Shown here: one piece after another, positions 18,010-28,406 of the stretch
Layout of the letters: each line of letters starts with the position of its first letter
Numbering within the stretch: the stretch's first letter is position 1
Origin: Streptococcus sp. oral taxon 431
GTDB lineage: Bacteria > Bacillota > Bacilli > Lactobacillales > Streptococcaceae
Length of the DNA stretch: 64,000 nt
Assembly (NCBI RefSeq): GCF_001553685.1
Contig: NZ_CP014264.1
Coordinates: 1,930,001 to 1,994,000 of the forward strand
Reading direction: 5' to 3'
Notes under the pieces: model-generated
Told to the model about the DNA's origin: nothing
Database searches by the model: none
What the model saw: the letters and a program-made list of their open reading frames with translations, nothing else
Position numbers and translations under genes: made by a program

Positions 18010-19989
18010 TTATTTCACATGACTCGCTAACTCTTTTTGAGCTTTTTCGTTTGATTCAGCTTTTTCTTTGAGCCATTTTTCACGAGCTTCTTTGTACTCT
18101 TTGGTTGTTACAGTGTTAGCTTGCAATTTAAGGTACTTGAAGTATACATCTGAACCTTTATCACCAGATTGAGTGTAAGAGGCCGAGAATGGTACTACAC
18201 GAGAAATAACTGGCGCTGCTCCTGAAGATGACATAGCTGGAAGGAAGAGGGAGCTATCTGTCAACCAAGCTTGAGCTGCTGCATATTTCTCATAACGTTT
18301 GTTAAGGTCACTTGTTTCATTACCAGCTTCTTCAAGCAACTTGTCGTAGTCTTTCAAACCAACTTGGGTAACTGCTGGATTTGATGGATTGTCATAACCC
18401 ATGTAAGTCTTTGTTTGCTCGCTGTTACTTGTTTGCAAGATATCAAGGTAAGTTGATGGGTCTTGATAGTCTGGGTTCCATCCAACGGCACCTGAAAGAT
18501 CCCAATCCTCAGCTGCTGCATTCGGAGCATAGTAAGTGATGTTAAATAATTCATCTTTTGTTACTTGTTGGATATCGATGACTACATTTTCTTCACCAAG
18601 AACTTTTTCAACAGATTGTTTGAAGGACTGAATACGCGCAATGTAGCTCTTAGCAGTTTGGTCAACTGGAATATCCAAGTGAATTGGGAATTTCACGCCA
18701 TCTGCTTCCAAAGCCTTCTTAGCTTTAGCAAATTCTGCTTTCGCTTTATCAGCATTATAAAGACCATCTTGACCATCTGCAAAGTTTACATCTTTCCACT
18801 CATCACCATAAGAAACAACTTTCTCAGTAACCAAGTCACCAAATGTTTTCTCACCTGCAGAAACAAAGTCTGGTTTTACAAATAGGTTACGAACAGCAAG
18901 CGCTGCTCCATCTTCACCATTCAGCTGAGCAGAGTATGATGTACGGTCAAATGCAAAGTTCAAAGCTTGACGGAAGTCTTTGTTAAGAAGGGCTTTCTTA
19001 GTAGAAGTCTTTTCTTCATCAGTTGTTTTTGATGTATATTTATAGCTTTGACGGTCAATATTAACACCCAAACCAGCAATACCAGCTCCTTGTGGAGTAT
19101 AGTAAATGTTGTCTTTGTATGTTTCTGCGATTTTAGAATAATTTGAACTTGTTGGGAAGAGACGGGCGTAGCTGTATGCACCACTTGTAAAGTTACGTTC
19201 GATTGATTCTTGGTCTGAACCATCATAGAATGCAAGCGTCACAGTGTCTAAGTGAACATTATCTTTATCCCAATATTGCTCATTCTTCACAAACTCAACA
19301 GAAGACTTAGCAGTTAATCCTTTAAGCAAGAAAGGACCATTGTAAAGCAATGATGTTGGATCTGTTGACTTACCAAAGTCTGAACCTTTTGATTTTTCAA
19401 ACTCTGCATTCAAAGGCCAGAAGATTGCGTAAGACATTTTAGAATTCCAATATGGCTCTGGTTTGTTCAAAGTGTATTGAAGAGTGTAGTCATCAACAGC
19501 TTTTACACCAACAGTTGAAAAGTCAGTTGAGTTCCCAGCCACATAATCTGCCAAACCTTTTACAGAATCTTGAGCAAGATACAATGCTTCTGATTTCTTA
19601 TCAGCTGCGTGTTTCAAACCTGTAACAAAGTCATTAGCAGTTACTTCTGCATATTCTTCACCATCAGCTGTGAGCCATTTTACACCTTTACGAATCTTAT
19701 AAGTGTATGTCAAACCATCTTGAGACACTGACCAATCTTCTGCAACTGCAGGAGTGAGGTTACCATATTTATCATTTGTAAAGAGTCCATCGATACCATT
19801 TGAAGTGACAACTTTTGTACTTTGCTTACCAGAGATAAGGTAGTCCAAAGTTTCTGGATCAGCTGTATATACATATCCGTAGGCTTTTGGAGCCTCAGCA
19901 TTAGATGATTTTGAAGAACCGCAAGCCGCGAGAACACCTGTTGCAAGTAGGGCTACGCCTGCTACTGCAAAAATCCGACTTTTTTTCAT
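18010..19989 (-). CDS. amiA: Oligopeptide-binding lipoprotein AmiA
   Basis: A 659-residue family-5 (OppA-like) extracellular binding lipoprotein. The signal peptide ends in lipobox TGVLAACGSSK (Cys about 23), followed by the family pattern DPETLDYLISGK and KWLTADGEEYAEVTANDFVTG-type segments. It captures oligopeptides outside the membrane and passes them to AmiCD. First gene of amiACDEF. The start is preceded by AGAGGAGTT, and a good promoter lies at 20030-20060. Confidence 0.96.
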   Translation of the reverse strand: MKKSRIFAVAGVALLATGVLAACGSSKSSNAEAPKAYGYVYTADPETLDYLISGKQSTKVVTSNGIDGLFTNDKYGNLTPAVAEDWSVSQDGLTYTYKIRKGVKWLTADGEEYAEVTANDFVTGLKHAADKKSEALYLAQDSVKGLADYVAGNSTDFSTVGVKAVDDYTLQYTLNKPEPYWNSKMSYAIFWPLNAEFEKSKGSDFGKSTDPTSLLYNGPFLLKGLTAKSSVEFVKNEQYWDKDNVHLDTVTLAFYDGSDQESIERNFTSGAYSYARLFPTSSNYSKIAETYKDNIYYTPQGAGIAGLGVNIDRQSYKYTSKTTDEEKTSTKKALLNKDFRQALNFAFDRTSYSAQLNGEDGAALAVRNLFVKPDFVSAGEKTFGDLVTEKVVSYGDEWKDVNFADGQDGLYNADKAKAEFAKAKKALEADGVKFPIHLDIPVDQTAKSYIARIQSFKQSVEKVLGEENVVIDIQQVTKDELFNITYYAPNAAAEDWDLSGAVGWNPDYQDPSTYLDILQTSNSEQTKTYMGYDNPSNPAVTQVGLKDYDKLLEEAGNETSDLNKRYEKYAAAQAWLTDSSLFLPAMSSSGAAPVISRVVPFSASYTQSGDKGSDVYFKYLKLQANTVTTKEYKEAREKWLKEKAESNEKAQKELASHVK

Positions 19990-20029
19990 ATTACTTAACT
20001 CCTCTTTTGAAATTAATAAGATAATGCTT

Positions 20030-20058
20030 ATTATACCACAACCACTTCAAAAAGTAAA
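20030..20058 (-). promoter_or_regulatory. ami operon promoter with extended -10
   Basis: Minus strand TGGTATAAT (TATAAT at 20035-20030) with TTTACT 17 bases upstream. The TGG makes an extended -10, compensating for the imperfect -35. Confidence 0.65.
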
Positions 20059-20169
20059 CGAATTTTCAGAATATTTTGTCGCTCACATTTTGAAAGTCGG
20101 AAAACTTACATTTTCAGAAAAGAAACTATTGACGAGAGCAGATTTTAAAGGTATAATAATAAAAGTTAA

Positions 20170-20240
20170 GGCGGTATAGCCAAGTGGTAAGGCACGGCTC
20201 TGCAAAAGCTTGATCGTCGGTTCAAATCCGTCTACCGCCT
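20170..20240 (+). tRNA. tRNA-Cys (GCA anticodon)
   Basis: A 71-nt cloverleaf. Acceptor arms GGCGGTA / TACCGCC, D arm GCC...GGC with AGTGGTAA, anticodon loop CTGCAAA with GCA, T loop TTCAAAT. CCA is not encoded. The anticodon and T stems each contain a mismatch in my hand fold. A terminator follows directly. Confidence 0.93.
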
Positions 20241-20250
20241 CTATATTATC

Positions 20251-20278
20251 AAAGACTCCTACAGGAGTCTTTTTCTTT
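20251..20278 (+). terminator. Terminator of tRNA-Cys, split by an IS insertion
   Basis: AAAGACTCCTACAGGAGTCTTTTT is a perfect hairpin with a T run. The last eight bases (TTTTCTTT) are the target duplication of the IS element that follows. Confidence 0.85.
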
Positions 20279-21691
20279 GGCTCTTTGTCAACTGTAGTGG
20301 GTTGAATAAAAGCTAACATCTGGAGAGGACAATCGTTGTCCTCTCCATTTTTATATTCAGAGCGATGAAAATTCGTTTCTTAAAGTTGTCAAAGTTCCTA
20401 AAACCAAAAGCATTTCGTTTGATGAGTTTAATGAGATTATTAGTCGCTTCCAATTTAGCGTTGGAATAAGGTAATTGAAGGGCGTTGACGATTTTCTCCT
20501 TGTCCTTTAGAAATGTCTTAAAGACAGTCTGAAAAAGAGGATGAACCTTTTTTAGATTGTCTTCAATAAGTCCGAAAAATTTCTTAGGCTCTTTATTCTG
20601 AAAGTGAAAAAGCAATAGTTGATAGAGATCATAGTGGTGTTTCAAGTCTTCGGAATAGCTTAAAAGCTTGTCTAGAATCTCTTTATTCGTCAAGTGCATA
20701 CGAAAAGTAGGGCGATAAAATCGCTTATCACTCAATTTACGGCTATCTTGTTGGATGAGCTTCCAGTAGCGCTTGATAGCCTTGTATTGATGGGATTTTC
20801 TATCGAATTGGTTCATAATTTGAACACGAACTCGACTTATAGCTCGGCTTAAGTGCTGAACAATGTGGAAACGATCAAGTACAATTTTTGCATTAGGAAA
20901 AAGCTGTTTAGCCAAGTTATAGTAAGGATTAAACATATCCATAGTAATGATTTTCACTCGACATCGGACCGCTCTATCGTAGCGCAGAAAGTGATTGCGG
21001 ATGATAGCTTGTGTTCTTCCCTCAAGAACAGTAATGATATTGAGCTGATCAAAATCTTGTGCGATAAAACTCATCTTTCCCTTGGTAAAGGCATACTCGT
21101 CCCAAGACATAATCTCTGGAAGACGAGAAAAATCATGCTTAAAGTGAAAGTCATTGAGCTTACGAATGACAGTTGAAGTTGAAATGGATAGCTGATGTGC
21201 AATATCAGTCATAGAAGTCTTTTCAATCAACTTTTGAGCAATCTTTTGGTTGATAATATGAGGAATTTGATGATTCTTCTTAACGATAGAAGTTTCAGCG
21301 ACTATCATTTTCGAGCAATGATAGCACTTAAAACGACGCTTTTTAAGAAGAATTCTGGTAGGCATACCAGTCGTCTCGAGGTAAGGAATTTTCGACGGTT
21401 TTTGAAAATCATATTTCTTCATTTGACCTCCGCACTCAAGGCAAGATGGGGCGTCATAGTCCAGTTTAGCGATGATTTCCTTGTGTGTATCCCTATTGAT
21501 AACATCTAGAATCTGGATATTAGGGTCTTTAATATCGAGTAGTTTTGTGATAAAATGTAATTGTTCCATATGATTCTTTCTAATGATGGTTTAGTCGCTT
21601 TTCATTATAGATCTTATGGGACTTTTTTTCTACACAAAATAGGCTCCATAATATCTATAGGGGATTTACCCACTACAAATATTATAGAGCC
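20279..21691 (-). mobile_element. ISL3-family insertion sequence (IS1167-like), intact
   Basis: 1413 bp with imperfect 24-bp terminal inverted repeats (GGCTCT....TGTAGTGGGT at both ends, 18 of 24 matching) and an exact 8-bp target duplication TTTTCTTT at 20271-20278 and 21692-21699. One full transposase gene. Length, ends and duplication size fit the ISL3 family; the resemblance to pneumococcal IS1167 is from memory. Confidence 0.9.
20313..21569 (-). CDS. ISL3-family transposase
   Basis: 418 residues, full length for the family. It has an N-terminal zinc-finger region (CLECGG near 40 and CYHCSK near 83), a helix-turn-helix (SMTDIAHQLSISTSTVIRKL) and a DDE catalytic core with Asp in ITMDMFNPY and in KIVLDRFHIVQHL and a late Glu in NAKLEATNNLIK. 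No frameshift or premature stop, so it is probably active. Confidence 0.95.
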   Translation of the reverse strand: MEQLHFITKLLDIKDPNIQILDVINRDTHKEIIAKLDYDAPSCLECGGQMKKYDFQKPSKIPYLETTGMPTRILLKKRRFKCYHCSKMIVAETSIVKKNHQIPHIINQKIAQKLIEKTSMTDIAHQLSISTSTVIRKLNDFHFKHDFSRLPEIMSWDEYAFTKGKMSFIAQDFDQLNIITVLEGRTQAIIRNHFLRYDRAVRCRVKIITMDMFNPYYNLAKQLFPNAKIVLDRFHIVQHLSRAISRVRVQIMNQFDRKSHQYKAIKRYWKLIQQDSRKLSDKRFYRPTFRMHLTNKEILDKLLSYSEDLKHHYDLYQLLLFHFQNKEPKKFFGLIEDNLKKVHPLFQTVFKTFLKDKEKIVNALQLPYSNAKLEATNNLIKLIKRNAFGFRNFDNFKKRIFIALNIKMERTTIVLSRC

Positions 21692-21709
21692 TTTTCTTTT
21701 AACTATTAG

Positions 21710-21744
21710 AAAAGCTTTATCAGTTCTGCTCTGATAAAGCTTTT
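21710..21744. terminator. Bidirectional terminator after the CorC-like gene
   Basis: A long perfect stem, AAAAGCTTTATCAG with CTGATAAAGCTTTT, and a seven-base loop. It ends the minus-strand CorC-like gene at 21748. Confidence 0.85.
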
Positions 21745-21747
21745 GTT

Positions 21748-23079
21748 TTATTCTGTTTCTTCTTCTGATTCAAGTTCTTGAATTTGAACCTTAAGCTTGG
21801 TTACACGTCCATTTTTGACCTTATCATTGGTTAGAGTGATATGCTTATTGCTACTTTCTAACTCATAGCTAAGTTTTTCTGATGTTGGAATAGTTCCCAC
21901 ACCAGTCAAATAGTAACCAGCAATTGTATCTACATCATCACTTTCAAGTTCAACATCAAAGTAGTCATTGAAGTCATTTAAATTCATTGTCCCTTGGACG
22001 ATATAGATATTTTCGCCAATAGTGTGAACATAGACCTCAGCTCGGTCGGTTTCATCATCTATTTCACCAACAATCTCTTCAAGTAAATCCTCAAGAGTAA
22101 CCAAACCAGCCATTCCCCCATATTCATCAAGAAGAATTGCCATCTGTCTTTGTGAATTTCTCAACTCTTTTAACAAATCATCCACAAAAATAGTTTCAGG
22201 TACAAAGAGCGGTTCCTGCAAAATCTTTCTCAATACGATATTGTCAAAACCATCGGTAAACCCTGCTTTTAGCAGACTCTTGGTATGAATCAAACCAATC
22301 ACGTTATCCTTGTCATCATCATAGACAGGAATACGAGAAAAGTTTTGTTTTAAAATGCTTTCGATAATGGTTTGAGTATCATCTTGAATATCAACCATGA
22401 AGGCATCCGTTCGAGGAACCATGACTTCACGTGCCATAAGCTCGTCTAGCGAGAAAATACCTTGTAACATTTCGATTTCATCAGCATCTAAGGTTTCTTC
22501 ACTATTGGTAAGCATATACTCAATCTCATCACGAGTCATTTTTTCATCTGCATCGTCAAATGTCATCGGTGTCAATTGACTCAAGAGATTAGTTGATGCT
22601 GAGAGCATCCAAACGAAGGGACTCACAATCTTACCAAGTCCAATAATAAACGGTACTGTTCGGATAGCCAAGGCATCCTTAAGATTTAGAGCAATTCGCT
22701 TAGGATAAAGCTCACCAAAAACAATAGAAATATAGGTCAAGAAAGCTAATGATAAGAAGCTAGCTACCGCATAGGCAGTTTCGCTATTTCCCATCCAAGA
22801 GGCGATTAACTCTCCAAGTGAATCTGCTAGTTTAGCCCCTGACAAGATCGTAATTAAGGTGATACCAACTTGAATGGTTGATAAAAAGTGATTGGGGTTT
22901 TCAAGTACCTTTAGTAAACGGATATAGCGTTTATCTCCCTCTTCAGCTTTTTGCTCAACACGTGAACGACTAAGTGAAACCATGGCCATTTCTGTTGCTG
23001 AGAAAAAGGCATTTAAAAAGGTCAAAACAACTAATAAAACAAATTGCAGTAGCAAATCCTGACTGCTCGGGTCTTCCAT
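21748..23079 (-). CDS. HlyC/CorC-family membrane protein with CBS domains
   Basis: 443 residues. The N-terminal DUF21/CNNM membrane domain has about four helices (starting FVLLVVLTFLNAFFSATEMAM), followed by a CBS pair (about 195-320, REVMVPRTDAFMV and VIGLIHTKSLL) and a C-terminal CorC_HlyC domain (YVHTIGENIYIVQGTM). Members are associated with Mg2+ or other cation efflux, or tolerance; the hemolysin name is historical. I chose the ATG at 23079 (MEDPSSQDLL) because AGGAGAAGG precedes it; the upstream extension to 23112 lacks a ribosome site. Confidence 0.88.
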   Translation of the reverse strand: MEDPSSQDLLLQFVLLVVLTFLNAFFSATEMAMVSLSRSRVEQKAEEGDKRYIRLLKVLENPNHFLSTIQVGITLITILSGAKLADSLGELIASWMGNSETAYAVASFLSLAFLTYISIVFGELYPKRIALNLKDALAIRTVPFIIGLGKIVSPFVWMLSASTNLLSQLTPMTFDDADEKMTRDEIEYMLTNSEETLDADEIEMLQGIFSLDELMAREVMVPRTDAFMVDIQDDTQTIIESILKQNFSRIPVYDDDKDNVIGLIHTKSLLKAGFTDGFDNIVLRKILQEPLFVPETIFVDDLLKELRNSQRQMAILLDEYGGMAGLVTLEDLLEEIVGEIDDETDRAEVYVHTIGENIYIVQGTMNLNDFNDYFDVELESDDVDTIAGYYLTGVGTIPTSEKLSYELESSNKHITLTNDKVKNGRVTKLKVQIQELESEEETE

Positions 23080-23331
23080 TTTCCTTCTCCTAAAAAGTAT
23101 AATTGAAACCATTATACCATATTTTCCAATTTTTACACATTAATTTTCAATTTCTATGATAAAGGGGCGCTGAATAAAGAGCTGCAATCCAAGTCTCGAC
23201 GCCCTAGTTCAAGCCTTGTGAATCTTCAAAAAAGCTCTTTAAAATCAGAAGAGCAAAAAACAAGCAATCGTTTCTACAGTTCATGACTAATAAAAAACGA
23301 GGTTGGGATTTTTCCTCAACCTCTTAATCAA
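23080..23331. other. Intergenic region with endA terminator
   Basis: Contains the endA terminator at 23292-23324 (minus strand GAGGTTGAGG / CCCAACCTC then GTTTTTTA). Otherwise I see no gene, repeat or RNA I can name. Confidence 0.6.
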
Positions 23332-24162
23332 TTAGCTATTTTTTGTGACTGTGACCTCACCTGTTCGGTAATCTAACTGAATTCCCTTTTGGACATTTGG
23401 AATAACGACATTAAACTCCAACTCCCCATCAGAGGACTTGGCTTCAATCTGCGATGCGGACGGCACCAAGTCTTCCTCAGACGCATAGAGCAACGTCACA
23501 CGGTAACGCACTCGTTTATTCTGATCTAGGGCTTTTCGAACCAAGCTCTCATAGTAGTTTTGACCTGTCGAATCTTCTGCACGCGCTTGGTTGGCCCAAG
23601 CCGTCTGTACGGCAATGTTTTTAGGATTGCTAGTAGAAGCATCAAAGCCATCTAAACCACCGATTAAGGCATAGCCCAACAAATGCCCTCTATCGACCGC
23701 ATGGTTGTAACTTCCCTTTAGATTCTTAACCTGATGCCAACCCGCAGGCGTCCAAGATGTTGAACCATTGCCAGTTTCTTCACGATCCTTGTACTGTCTG
23801 GTCGCTTTTGACATGATTGCATTCGCTACTGTGGGAACCGTCTCTCCTCCTACAGTCTTTGTTTTATTATCCGCATAGGGTTTACTTGAAACCTTGGCGT
23901 CTAGATTGGTTTTATTGTTATTGACGATAAAGGCTCCTGCGCTATTCCACTCTAGAGTACCCTTAATTTGTTTTTTAACTGAATCGGTCAATACACTTTC
24001 AGCCAGTTCTTGACTTGGAGTATCAGACGACTGTGATTTTTGTTTTACTTGTGTTTGTGGTGCAGTGTTGGAAGACTGCATTTGTTTAATATAGTAGCTT
24101 CCTGCTGACAAGAGCAAAAAGAGCAAGAGACCAATTAGGGCCTGCCTTGTTTTTTTATTCAT
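23332..24162 (-). CDS. endA: DNA-entry / membrane nuclease EndA
   Basis: 276-residue beta-beta-alpha-metal nuclease with an N-terminal signal anchor ([17 protein letters not shown], 9-25). The catalytic DRGH motif is at 157-160 (His160), and [15 protein letters not shown] carries the metal-binding Asn/Gln region. In pneumococcus EndA degrades one strand of incoming DNA during transformation and cuts extracellular DNA. Length and order next to epuA and murA match the pneumococcal locus by recall. Confidence 0.95.
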   Translation of the reverse strand: MNKKTRQALIGLLLFLLLSAGSYYIKQMQSSNTAPQTQVKQKSQSSDTPSQELAESVLTDSVKKQIKGTLEWNSAGAFIVNNNKTNLDAKVSSKPYADNKTKTVGGETVPTVANAIMSKATRQYKDREETGNGSTSWTPAGWHQVKNLKGSYNHAVDRGHLLGYALIGGLDGFDASTSNPKNIAVQTAWANQARAEDSTGQNYYESLVRKALDQNKRVRYRVTLLYASEEDLVPSASQIEAKSSDGELEFNVVIPNVQKGIQLDYRTGEVTVTKNS

Positions 24163-24174
24163 ATTTTCTCCTTG

Positions 24175-24334
24175 TACTCTTCGAAAATCTCTTCAAACCA
24201 TGTCAGCTTCCATCTGCAATCTCAAAATAGTATTTTGAGCTGACTTCGTCAGTTCTATCCACAACCTCAAAACGGTGTTTTGAGCAACCTGCGGTTCTCT
24301 TCATAGTTTGCTCTTTGATTTTCATTGAGTATTA
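24175..24334 (-). repeat. BOX element (A-B-C), about 160 bp
   Basis: Inverted orientation: begins TACTCTTCGAAAATCTC and ends CATTGAGTAT. The middle contains TGACTTCGTCAGTTCTATCC, the boxB segment. It lies just upstream of endA, so it may be part of the endA leader. Confidence 0.9.
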
Positions 24335-24344
24335 CATTCACTTC

Positions 24345-24537
24345 CTAGAAAAAAAGGCTGAGACAAAAGTCCTAGCCTCTCAATTGTCTTTGGATTATCG
24401 AGCAAGACGCAGTGGTTGAGTGGGCTCTACTACGCTGATTTCATCAGCTTTTACAACCCTATTCAACTGTGCGGAGGTGGGACGACGAAATCGAATTCTA
24501 ACGAATTACCGATTTCTGTCCCACTCTCTATTTTCCT
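24345..24537. repeat. Terminator-like intergenic repeat downstream of epuA
   Basis: About 190 bp with a small left hairpin (AGGCT...AGCCT), an internal palindrome (AGCTGATGAAATCAGC on the minus strand) and a right stem GTGGGAC...GTCCCAC directly after epuA. The same kind of element is common between genes of mitis-group streptococci as far as I recall (it resembles SPRITE-type repeats). A 14-base piece (TCAACCACTGCGTC) also occurs at 52449-52462. It probably also terminates epuA. Confidence 0.5.
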
Positions 24538-24716
24538 GTAAATTTTGCGATGAGTTCTTGCCATTTTGCTGGTGCTAAAATAGCCCAAGGATCTTGACCT
24601 TTTCCTAGAATACCATAGCCAATCATCAAACCAATAGCAAGAGCTAAGACTCCTAGTAGTAATACTACAATTACTAGGATAAAGCGACGTAAGACATATT
24701 TGGATTGTTTATTCAT
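24528..24716 (-). CDS. epuA: EpuA-type small membrane protein
   Basis: A 62-residue protein with one membrane helix ([26 protein letters not shown]). It belongs to the EpuA / DNA-directed RNA polymerase subunit beta-like small-protein family found between murA and endA in streptococci. Its function is not established. The ATG at 24716 overlaps the murA stop (ATGAATAA), indicating translational coupling; an in-frame ATG at 24722 is an alternative. Confidence 0.8.
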   Translation of the reverse strand: MNKQSKYVLRRFILVIVVLLLGVLALAIGLMIGYGILGKGQDPWAILAPAKWQELIAKFTGK

Positions 24717-25995
24717 CTTCATCAGCTTCCACACTTACCCGTTCAATCTTAGCTCCTAACTGGGCTAATTTTTCATGAAAACGGTAGTAACCTCTATCTA
24801 AATGGACAAGCTTTCCTACAACTGTTTCGCCTTCAGCTACCAAGCCAGTCAAAATCAGGGCTGCACTGGCACGTAAGTCTGTCGATAGAACTTCTGCACC
24901 TTGGAGTCGCTGTCCGCCGATAATACGGGCTGTATCACGGATGATTTCAGAGTGCAAACCCATACGACGCATTTCCTCTAAATGTTGAAAACGATTCTCA
25001 AATACAGTTTCTACCATAATTGACTCACCTTGAGCAACGGTCATTAGAGCAGTGAACTGCGCTTGCATATCTGTCGGAAATCCTGGATGTGGAAGTGTCT
25101 TAACATGAACAGCCTTTAATTTTTCACGTTGAGAACGAATACGAATTCCTTCGTCCTCATCGATGACTTCAACACCCATTTCCTGTAATTTAGCAATCAA
25201 GGGGCGATTATGTTCCCAGATAGCATCCAGAATCAAGACATCTCCACCTGTAATGGCAGCTGCTACCATGAAGGTCCCTGCTTCAATACGGTCTTGCACA
25301 ACATTGTGGGTTGCACCGTGTAGTTGTTCAACACCAGTAATGGTAATAGTTTCTGTTCCTGCCCCCTTGACTTTGGCACCCATTTTATTTAGGAGAACAG
25401 CCAAGTCAACAATCTCAGGTTCACGCGCAGCATTTTCAATGACAGTTACGCCGTTAGCAAGAGTTGCTGCCATCATCAAGTTTTGAGTAGCTCCAACACT
25501 AGGGAAGTCCATGTAAATGTGAGCTCCGTGCAAGCGTTCTGCCTTAGCTTCAATATAACCTGCTGTTTGGGTGATCTCAGCCCCCATTGCTTCGAGTCCT
25601 TTTAGGTGAAGGTCTATCGGACGACTACCGATGGTACAGCCACCTGGCATCGAAACTTTAGCATGTCCCACACGAGCCAAGATCGGCCCCAATACTACAA
25701 TAGAAGCTCGCATCTTACTGACATACTTATAGGGAGCTTCTTCTGTGATATCTCCAGTCGCATCAACTTCAACAATATGTGCTTCTTGATCAAAGTCTAC
25801 TTTCGCATTTAATCCACGAACCACCTGATTCATGGTAAAAACATCCGATAAAATAGGAACATTTTTTAAGACTGTTTTTCCTTCACTTGCTAAAATAGTT
25901 GCTGCAAGCAGTGGCAAAACTGCATTTTTTGCGCCCTCGATGGTGACACTTCCAACCAAACGATTATCGCCACCTTGAACTACAATTTTTTCCAT
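24709..25995 (-). CDS. murA: UDP-N-acetylglucosamine 1-carboxyvinyltransferase
   Basis: A 428-residue EPSP-synthase-fold enzyme that transfers enolpyruvate from PEP to UDP-GlcNAc, the first committed step of peptidoglycan synthesis. Catalytic Cys is in [15 protein letters not shown] (about 115-130), the fosfomycin target; the N-terminal [15 protein letters not shown] and late [16 protein letters not shown] motifs are intact. Low-GC Gram-positives have two MurA paralogues; this is the copy linked to endA. Confidence 0.95.
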   Translation of the reverse strand: MEKIVVQGGDNRLVGSVTIEGAKNAVLPLLAATILASEGKTVLKNVPILSDVFTMNQVVRGLNAKVDFDQEAHIVEVDATGDITEEAPYKYVSKMRASIVVLGPILARVGHAKVSMPGGCTIGSRPIDLHLKGLEAMGAEITQTAGYIEAKAERLHGAHIYMDFPSVGATQNLMMAATLANGVTVIENAAREPEIVDLAVLLNKMGAKVKGAGTETITITGVEQLHGATHNVVQDRIEAGTFMVAAAITGGDVLILDAIWEHNRPLIAKLQEMGVEVIDEDEGIRIRSQREKLKAVHVKTLPHPGFPTDMQAQFTALMTVAQGESIMVETVFENRFQHLEEMRRMGLHSEIIRDTARIIGGQRLQGAEVLSTDLRASAALILTGLVAEGETVVGKLVHLDRGYYRFHEKLAQLGAKIERVSVEADEDE

Positions 25996-26020
25996 AGAGT
26001 ATTTTCCTTCACTTACAATT

Positions 26021-26251
26021 TTAGAATAGTGTTCTAACTGCTTCTTGCCAAAGTTGGTAGAGATTTAGGAAAAAGGAACTAATCAGATATCCTAAACCGA
26101 TACTACACAATACTACCAAGAGTCGAACCTTCTTCGCATTATCCTTTGTCACCTTCAAAATTTGATCCCATCTGACCAAATCTTTCAAGAGCTGAAAGAC
26201 TAGGTAGACAAAAAACATATGACTACTAAGGGTAAAAAACAATTGAATCAT
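26021..26251 (-). CDS. DUF1146-family small membrane protein
   Basis: 76 residues with two predicted helices ([17 protein letters not shown] and [20 protein letters not shown]) joined by a charged loop, matching the YwzB/DUF1146 family often found before murA in Firmicutes. Function unknown. Its stop is 25 bases before murA, so they are probably co-transcribed. Confidence 0.8.
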   Translation of the reverse strand: MIQLFFTLSSHMFFVYLVFQLLKDLVRWDQILKVTKDNAKKVRLLVVLCSIGLGYLISSFFLNLYQLWQEAVRTLF

Positions 26252-26307
26252 TTGCCTATTATACCATCTTCTTTTTTTCTAAGCTAGTTTAGGGATTCGC
26301 CTACTGT

Positions 26308-27345
26308 TTAGGGATTGTTTTTCAAATAGTCAATCGCATCTTGAAGCGTTTTGACTGGAACGATTTTCATGTCTGTTTTAATCATTTGAGCTGCTTCTAG
26401 AGCTGTGTCATAATTACTCTTGGCATTTGGATTTGCTTTTTTAGCTTCTTCAGTTACTGGATTGTTAGGAGCAAAGAATACAGTTGCTCCTTTCTTAGCT
26501 GCGGCCACAACCTTTTTATCAATTCCACCAATATCACCAACATTCCCATCTCTGTCGATACTTCCTGTACCAGCAATGATACGTCCATTGCGAAGAGTAG
26601 GGTCTGCAATTTGCGTGTAGATGGATAAACTAAACATCATCCCAGCACTAGGACCACCAATACCTGCAGTTGAAAACTTGATTGGCACATCACTAGATAC
26701 TTCTGTACGGTCAATCAAACCGATTCCGATACCATTCTTCCCATTTTCTAGAGTAATGATCTTTCCTTCGGCAGTTTTGACTTTTCCATCCTCCTCATAA
26801 GTAACCTTCACCTGATCACCTAGAGTTTGAGAATTAACGTAGTCAACCATCTCCTTGGAACTCTCAAAAGTCTTATCATTCACAGCTGTCACGGTGTCAG
26901 CAATATTAAGAACTCCCTTGAAAGTCGAGTTATCTGTAACAGTCAAAACATAGACACCCAGATATTTGAGCTCAATTTCCTTACCCGCCGTCTTCAGACC
27001 TTGATATTTGGCCATATTTTGCGAAGTTTCCATGTAAAACTGGTTGATTCGCATAAATTCTGCATCTGACGAACCACCCGTCATTTCTTTGGCACTATGT
27101 ATATCCGTGAAAGGTGTTAGCCAGGCATAAAACAAGTCAACCATTCTGGCGTGCTTAACTCCAACCGTCACAAATTGGTAGGAACCTTCCTCTTGGTCAG
27201 GTTGGTTATTAACTTGTAAAACCTTTCGAATATCTTCAGAAGTTCCTGGCACCTCTATATAATATGGCAGGGGCACCGTAAAAGCTATAAAAGTGATAAT
27301 GAGCCCAATAATGAGATATAGGGGCCATCTAGTTTTTTTCTTCAT
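26308..27345 (-). CDS. sepM: SepM/YlbL-type membrane-anchored PDZ-Lon serine protease
   Basis: 345 residues: an N-terminal membrane anchor ([17 protein letters not shown]), a PDZ domain (about 125-195, [16 protein letters not shown]) and a Lon-type S16 protease domain with Ser in [14 protein letters not shown] and the dyad Lys in [19 protein letters not shown]. In S. mutans the homologue SepM trims the competence signal peptide; whether that holds here is inference. The start overlaps the coaD end by 17 bases. Confidence 0.9.
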   Translation of the reverse strand: MKKKTRWPLYLIIGLIITFIAFTVPLPYYIEVPGTSEDIRKVLQVNNQPDQEEGSYQFVTVGVKHARMVDLFYAWLTPFTDIHSAKEMTGGSSDAEFMRINQFYMETSQNMAKYQGLKTAGKEIELKYLGVYVLTVTDNSTFKGVLNIADTVTAVNDKTFESSKEMVDYVNSQTLGDQVKVTYEEDGKVKTAEGKIITLENGKNGIGIGLIDRTEVSSDVPIKFSTAGIGGPSAGMMFSLSIYTQIADPTLRNGRIIAGTGSIDRDGNVGDIGGIDKKVVAAAKKGATVFFAPNNPVTEEAKKANPNAKSNYDTALEAAQMIKTDMKIVPVKTLQDAIDYLKNNP

Positions 27346-27817
27346 TGTTTAACTCCTCTAGGACAGCATTTGGTACATACTCACTGATATCTTGACCAAA
27401 TTTCAATAGTTCTCTCACAGCTGAAGAGCTGATGTGAACATGCTCTGGCCGACTGTGGAGATAGATTGTCTCCATTTCTCCCGCTAATTTATGGTTGTAA
27501 AAATCAAAACTAGCTTCATACTGAAGATCCGTAGCATTGCGTAAACCACGCACTAAGATCTCTGCACCTAATCTTCTAGCAACATCAACGACTAATTCAT
27601 CGTGAGAAGCTATGACTTTGACATTGTTGAGATGTGCTACTGCTTTTTCAACAGTTTTCTTTCGGCTCTCTATCGGTAAAAATCCCGTTTTATGGGGATT
27701 ATAAAAAATCCCTACATACAATTGATCAAAGAGCTTACTTGCACGCTCAATAAGATCCAAATGTCCATTGGTCATCGGATCAAAGGAACCTGTAAATAGC
27801 CCAATCTTATCTGACAT
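27329..27817 (-). CDS. coaD: Phosphopantetheine adenylyltransferase
   Basis: A 162-residue nucleotidyltransferase catalysing the penultimate step of coenzyme A synthesis. [15 protein letters not shown] holds the nucleotide-binding H-x-G-H variant and [14 protein letters not shown] holds the ISSS motif. Overlaps rsmD by 11 bases and sepM by 17, a tight operon. Confidence 0.96.
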   Translation of the reverse strand: MSDKIGLFTGSFDPMTNGHLDLIERASKLFDQLYVGIFYNPHKTGFLPIESRKKTVEKAVAHLNNVKVIASHDELVVDVARRLGAEILVRGLRNATDLQYEASFDFYNHKLAGEMETIYLHSRPEHVHISSSAVRELLKFGQDISEYVPNAVLEELNNEEKN

Positions 27818-28346
27818 AAACCGTCACCTTACTAATCCCATATATTTTTTCCTTCCAGATACCCAAACAAGCAATTTCTTCTGGAAGTTCTACTGATTTA
27901 TCGGTCTCACAAACCACCATGACATCTTCTGAAAAAAGATTTCTCTCTGCCATTTTTTCAATATCGGACACGATTTGTTCTTTTGCATAGGGAGGGTCCA
28001 AAAAAACAAGATCAAAGACACCATCCACTTGCTCCAATGCGCGACTGGATTCCATTTTCAATAATTGAAATTTAGAGGTTTCCTTGGTCATCCGAATATT
28101 TTCTGCGACTATATTCTGGGCTCGGCGATCCTTCTCAACTAGGACAGCGCTAGACATCCCTCTTGAAACTGCTTCAATGGATAACCCCCCGCTACCAGCA
28201 TAGAGATCTAGCACACGCCCGCCTTCAAAGTAAGGGCCAATCATATTGAAAATAGCGCCCCTAACCTTGTCTGATGTTGGCCTTGTCGTTTTACCGTCCA
28301 GCGTCTTTAAAGGACGCCCACCGTAGATTCCTGATACGATTTTCAT
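27807..28346 (-). CDS. rsmD: 16S rRNA (guanine966-N2)-methyltransferase
   Basis: A 179-residue SAM-dependent methyltransferase. It has motif [20 protein letters not shown] and the catalytic DPPY in [10 protein letters not shown]. It modifies the 30S subunit. Usual Gram-positive partner of coaD. Confidence 0.94.
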   Translation of the reverse strand: MKIVSGIYGGRPLKTLDGKTTRPTSDKVRGAIFNMIGPYFEGGRVLDLYAGSGGLSIEAVSRGMSSAVLVEKDRRAQNIVAENIRMTKETSKFQLLKMESSRALEQVDGVFDLVFLDPPYAKEQIVSDIEKMAERNLFSEDVMVVCETDKSVELPEEIACLGIWKEKIYGISKVTVYVR

Positions 28347-28373
28347 AACGTCTATTATACCAAATTCTTATCA

Positions 28374-28406
28374 AAAAAAGAAAATCGAACCTTACGGCTC
28401 GATTGA
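28374..28406 (-). terminator. asnA terminator
   Basis: Minus-strand stem AATCGAGCC / GGTTCGATT with loop GTAA, followed by TTCTTTTTTT. Confidence 0.85.

Noticed and set aside
23160..23290. Possible RNA gene between endA and the CorC-like gene
   Set aside because: No promoter, conserved structure or known motif visible; only the endA terminator is supported.
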